Source of the DNA: Glandiceps talaboti
Lineage: Eukaryota > Hemichordata > Enteropneusta > Spengelidae
Reading direction: 5' to 3'
Assembly: GCF_964340395.1 (NCBI RefSeq)
Contig: NC_135552.1
Coordinates: 20,896,181 to 20,960,180 of the forward strand
Length of the DNA stretch: 64,000 nucleotides
Positions 59,301-64,000 of this stretch are shown in pieces. Both the position numbers and the translations under genes were made by a program. How positions within the stretch are numbered: the stretch's first letter is position 1; every line of letters begins with the position of its first letter. Below the pieces are notes generated by a model, which worked only from the letters and a program-made list of their open reading frames with translations, searched no databases and was not told the origin of the DNA.

Positions 59301-60123
59301 TTCTAAATTACTCTGATATTATTGCTGTAGTTTCCTAACAACACTGATACAAATGAAATGAAAATTTCTTTGCGTGTTTTGGATGTCCCCACAACACAAT
59401 CAAGGTAGAAATGCACAGACGATTGTTATCACTACAATATTTGAAACATACAGCCCAGGTGAGCACACTTATTTTCAAAAGGCAATTTTTCTCGCTTAAT
59501 GATATGTTTTCTTACTGGTACCAAATAAAACAACTACGCTTCGTTTTGTTGCAGTCCCAGAGTTGAGATGTCAAACATCAACTGATACACGCCCTCGCCA
59601 TTCTTTAGTATTATTTATTTCACCTACTAACCATTTGAACTCTCGGTTAATTTAAAACAATATTTCGTCGGGCAAGAAATATTCATTTCAGTAACATTGC
59701 TACATTTAGTCTTGTGATACGATACCACTACATTATATCGTCTGGCCTAACGCAAATCTTCAGATGATAAAATTCAGAAATTCTAGTAGCATTTACTCAA
59801 GGCTGACGTAGATTTATTGTACAAAGATTTGCGATTTGCATCGATTTGGACGCCATAAATTGTGTTTAGAAAGTTACGGCTTTTTACTACTAACATTTGA
59901 AGCGTAATTTTTTTTCTGGCTCTCATTTCTTCCTTCCCTTTGGTTGGTTGGTTGGTTTTATTGTTGTTTTTGTTGTCGTCGTCGTCGTCGTCGTCGTCGT
60001 TATTGTTAGTTTGTTTGTGTACTAGTCATATCTTCTTATTTGTTTAGTATAATAGTGTACGTATTTTAATTTTCTGCTAGTGCTGCTCCTGACAAGCTTA
60101 GTGAGCCCTGATACAAAAGGGAT

Positions 60124-60171
<48 letters not shown>

Positions 60172-60196
60172 CCAACCAACCAACCAACCAACCAAC

Positions 60197-60231
<35 letters not shown>

Positions 60232-62390
60232 GTTGGCGACCAAACTTGTTATAACTTGTAATTGATCACAGAAAGACGGTGTAAATTAGCAATTCTCGGC
60301 TGTTTAGCAAACAAGCTGTTTTTACACAGCAGCCCTGTTGAAAAATGTTACACCGGTACTTAACTACAAGAAGAGTCAGGTGATAAGCCTCACATGATGC
60401 GTGTTGCTTATCACAAATTAAAGTTCAAATAACCCTGAAAGTCATGGGAGTTTTATCTTTGGCTACATGCCAAGTCGGTATTTCTGCTCGCTGTATTTTT
60501 CCTTTTTCTTAAAAAAAATGAAGTTCTTCATTAATATGATACGATATGATATGATATGATACTATTTTATTCATCTATCACTCATTGCTAAATGTATTAT
60601 CAGGAATTTTGAAGCAACGTGAACTGAATAATTTTACAGGACTCCTTAGACCACTATAGGAAATAGAGTGATTAAAGATGAATCGTACCAGGTCTTTTGT
60701 CTAATATGCTAAACCTGATCCTTTATGAACACTTTATAACAAACGTAAACCATTGATGTATACGCCCGATTCTGATATTTGTTGATAAGGTAAATCCTTG
60801 TAACAAAAACTCAAAGCAACAATGTTACTAGTCTATCAGCTAGCCCTCGGATGTTCTTCCGATAAAATACGACACACAGTCGAACAACGCTATCGAGGAT
60901 GTTCGGGCAAGCCCTCACATGCGAACTACGTTCGCTTATAGTTATAGCATCGAAAGAAAGCCCGAACGTCTAGCAGCAAGACTACAATGTTACGAGCTTA
61001 CGTTGCTACTGAACCAGAGTGACTATAGAGTTTTAATTAGTCGGAACAATGATTTGAAAGTCTGGCACAACGTTGTTTTTGCTACAAATCATTACATAAA
61101 ACAAAATACAGACACTCCTGGGGTGCAGGCGAATGAAATGTTACATTAATTTTTATTTTTAGCTGTAAAACCCCATCTTGCTGCCTAATTGAAACGCTAT
61201 AGTCACACTGGTTCTGTAGTATGAAATCAGATTAAGCCTGCTTTTGTTATTGCAATAGACATACTGTACGACAAATTTACCTTGGCTTACCTTTTCACGA
61301 TGTTCTTATTTTTACTATATGGCAGCTGGCATAGTAACGCAATAAATCATTATCGCCATTTAGCATACTAAGTTTCGGTCTTTGCTATGGTGTAATATGG
61401 AATAGGTTATCCACAGTATCGCATATGCCCTTGACAACGTACACGTACATGCAGGTCTATCATTTGAATATAATCTGATGGAGAAGGCTTGATTGACCTT
61501 ATTTGCATACATTATCTCGATTAGGCCATTAACTTTAAAACATGGCAAATAAGATTCATTAGAAAGACAAATCGATTGATCACGTACAACAATCGACCAA
61601 GCAACTATCAAAATTGAATTGCGAACTGTATGTAATTTACAATCTTTGTTTTATTTTGTTGTCTAGCTTCTCAAACTTTAGACTGTGATTTTGAAACTGA
61701 CTTGTGTAGCTGGGTCCAGTCAACAGACGATTCGTTTGAGTTCACAAGACAGCAAGGTGAAACTGCCTCCGCGAATACTGGACCTAGTGGAGACCACACT
61801 AAGGGAGGTAAGGCTTTCCACAATGCCTTGGATCCGAATATGATGAAAACATGACATAATAAGAACCAATTATAGCAAGGATAGCTATGAAAGATTTAAC
61901 TTTCATCACAACACGCCAACCCATTTTCCCTAGTTGCAAATTCATCGTATTGGCTATGATAAGGCCGACCTAAAATTATTTGTTCTTTTCAATGTGTCCC
62001 TTATTTTCGTCATTTTTACATCAATTTAGTGAAGATACTTGAAAGATAAATATAAATATTTGTTTACTCGAATCGTCGAAATTTTAATACTTTTTAGGGA
62101 CTGTTCGTATTATCTCAGATAATTGTTGCAACATTTTACTATAGTGTTCTGAGGTGTATCATCAATGGCTTTTGTATCTAGCCCCAGCAGTTATTGCCAT
62201 CGCCAAGTAAGTGTGATTGGCGTGCATTTGCTTTCTTGCAGTGGATGGCTACTACATGTATATAGAAAACAGCGAGGGTAACGATGCCGGCGATTCAGCA
62301 AGACTCAATAGTCCGAGTGTCTCGTTCTCAGCTAATCAGCCCAAGTGTTTATCCTTCTGGTAAATAATTATGTTATTTTCACCTCTCGTA

Positions 62391-62421
<31 letters not shown>

Positions 62422-63822
62422 TGTATGTATGTATGTATGTAGGTATGTAGGTATGCAGGTATGTAGGTATGTAGGTAGGTAGGTATGCATGTATGTATGT
62501 ATGTAGGCCTCTTTGTCTACACGATACCTCAAAAATTATTGTTGTGAAATTTTGTAGACATATTTGTGACACTTGCCTAAATATCCGATCAGAATTGGCG
62601 AAATCAGTGCGCTTAATTAGCGTCATCAGCATAGATAAATGAAATTAGTATAGGTAAAATAAATGAAATGGAACTTTCTACATATATACTATCTTGGTAG
62701 AAGAATAACTCACTTTTTCAACTTGACCTTGAACTTTTAAGTTCAAATGCTTATACCAAGACTAGAAAAGTGGCATTCTGATATTAATAATGTTTATTTC
62801 GTTGATATATATAGGTACAACATGTACGGAGCACACATAGGCTCATTGAATGTTTACTTGAAGAGTAGCACACTTGGTAGTACAGTGTGGAGTAGAAAAA
62901 CTACGTATGGAGATAAGTGGATACAAGCTAAGGTTAATCTTCTAGTGTCGTCAGATGTATCGAGGATTATTGTTTTGGAAGCCGTACAGGGATACAATAT
63001 ATTGGGAGATATAGCCATTGATGACATCACATTCCAAAATGGTTATTGCTCACCAGGTATAGTATTCATTACAGATTGTCAACAGCAACTATCACGTGAT
63101 GATATAACCGTAAATGTCAAAAACATGATTCACTTGTTGGGTGTCATTCAATTCGTACAAATGTTGTAAATTAATACTTATTTAGTTATTAATATAGATT
63201 TCTTTGTGTTTCAGCTAATATGAGTTGTGATTTTGAAAATGGATTATGCGGTGGTACGCACGATGTTAATGGCAATTTCAATTGGACTGTCATCAGAGGT
63301 GATGCTAATGTAGGTCCTGCCTTGGATCATACATATAAAGCCATAAGCGGTACGTCATTATCGAAGTTATTACTTTCAATGGTCCTTCTATGTTTGCGTT
63401 ATAAAGGTCTTTGAAGGAGGGATATTCTATTTTACGTCAAGATAATATAAATAAGTAAATTGTCATTCTCCTAACAGGTCATTACTTGTACGCGGATGCA
63501 TCATCTAGCAACACTGGTCAAGTCGCTCGATATATCTCCAAGACGTTTACAACTGTTTCAAGTCGATGTCTTCAATTCTTCTACGCTAGAAGCGGTGTTA
63601 GCATGGCCGTCTTAAGTGTACGTATTCAAATCGATGACAGCATGAGTCATCCGGTGTGGACTCGAGATTTAGAACTTGGAGATAGCTGGAATCTGGCACA
63701 AGTCTCATTAAGACAACAGAGCAATTTTGCAGTTGTGTTTGAAATTGTACGGACCAATGTTGACACAGGATATGTAGCATTAGATGACTTTCAGATCCTG
63801 GACGGCGACTGTAAAAATCCAA
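59237..63822 (+). CDS. Secreted or membrane protein with tandem MAM domains, partial at the right edge
   Basis: Exons: 59237-59288, 61667-61807, 62242-62359, 62815-63056, 63215-63349, 63478-63822, with a GTAAGT donor at 63823, so the gene continues beyond the window. The signal peptide [17 protein letters not shown] is followed directly by MAM domain 1: [12 protein letters not shown], then [24 protein letters not shown], a [12 protein letters not shown] strand and [14 protein letters not shown], with the four family cysteines in place. MAM domain 2 starts at [12 protein letters not shown] and runs through [10 protein letters not shown] to [14 protein letters not shown]. Each domain spans several phase-1 and phase-2 exons. 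MAM domains are extracellular adhesion or oligomerisation modules found in meprins, receptor phosphatases, neuropilins and many invertebrate multi-MAM proteins. What follows downstream cannot be seen. The first ATG of three in a row is used; any would give the same signal peptide. Confidence 0.88.
59975..60002. repeat. (GTC)n microsatellite
   Basis: About eight GTC units in intron 1 of the MAM gene. Confidence 0.9.
60127..60232. repeat. (AATC)n (AACC)n (AATC)n microsatellite
   Basis: A three-part tetranucleotide tract: AATC units, then AACC units, then AATC units again. The short Ile-Asn-Gln-Ser frame over it is spurious. Confidence 0.95.
62391..62510. repeat. (ATGT)n / (AGGT)n microsatellite
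   Basis: Pure ATGT units degrade into AGGTATGT units, in the intron between MAM gene exons 3 and 4. Confidence 0.95.
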
Positions 63823-64000
63823 GTAAGTTATAACCTGATGTATTCCAAGCTCCTACGCATCGGTGATATACACCACTGCCTCTTTCTATGGCGCCTACTT
63901 TTGCCGTATCACAGAGTTTACGTCACACAAAAATAACCCTCCCTACTTCAGTGAAGGCAACTGCAGAGCCAATCATGAACAAGCAAATGACATCTGCCAC

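Noticed and set aside
60919..61149. 76-codon frame upstream of MAM exon 2
   Set aside because: Contains no MAM-like residues and has no phase-1 acceptor or donor placing it between the signal peptide and exon 2.

Overview
This is an intron-rich, AT-rich animal nuclear sequence. Introns are GT-AG, simple repeats are abundant, and there are LINE fragments and hairpin-type non-autonomous elements. The gene families (ADAM, FAM171, GTF3C4, carbonyl reductase, MAM) point to an invertebrate metazoan. A non-vertebrate deuterostome such as an acorn worm would fit, but the species cannot be named from the window alone.

There are four genes. (1) Minus strand, 856-32313 and continuing off the left edge: a giant gene of at least 25 coding exons and 4,223 codons. 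It encodes a signal peptide, an ADAM propeptide, a reprolysin-like domain whose zinc site is destroyed, disintegrin and ADAM cysteine-rich domains, a mucin region of about 3,400 residues (including about 101 copies of a 19-residue repeat), and a FAM171-like ectodomain. One 10.4-kb exon carries the end of the ADAM part, the whole mucin and the start of the FAM171 part. (2) Plus strand, 32726-43590: a complete 17-exon, 762-codon orthologue of GTF3C4 (TFIIIC90), head-to-head with gene 1 across 412 bp. (3) Minus strand, 44569-50672: a complete six-exon, 275-residue carbonyl reductase (CBR1-like), tail-to-tail with gene 2. (4) Plus strand, 59237-63822 and continuing off the right edge: a secreted or membrane protein with tandem MAM domains, whose promoter and signal-peptide exon also exist as an upstream duplicate at 55103-55154.

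All exon joins were chosen so that splice sites, reading phase and family alignment agree. Coding lengths of the two complete genes are exact multiples of three.

The rest is introns and spacers holding minisatellites (67-bp, 57-bp, 48-bp, 42-bp and others), microsatellites, hairpin elements, a two-copy inverted-repeat transposon family, and two decayed LINE pieces. A recurring oddity is that tandem duplications in genes 1 and 2 repeatedly span exon-intron junctions, creating decoy splice sites. The most notable object is the ADAM-mucin-FAM171 chimera with a dead protease site; the four genes show no sign of acting as a common system.
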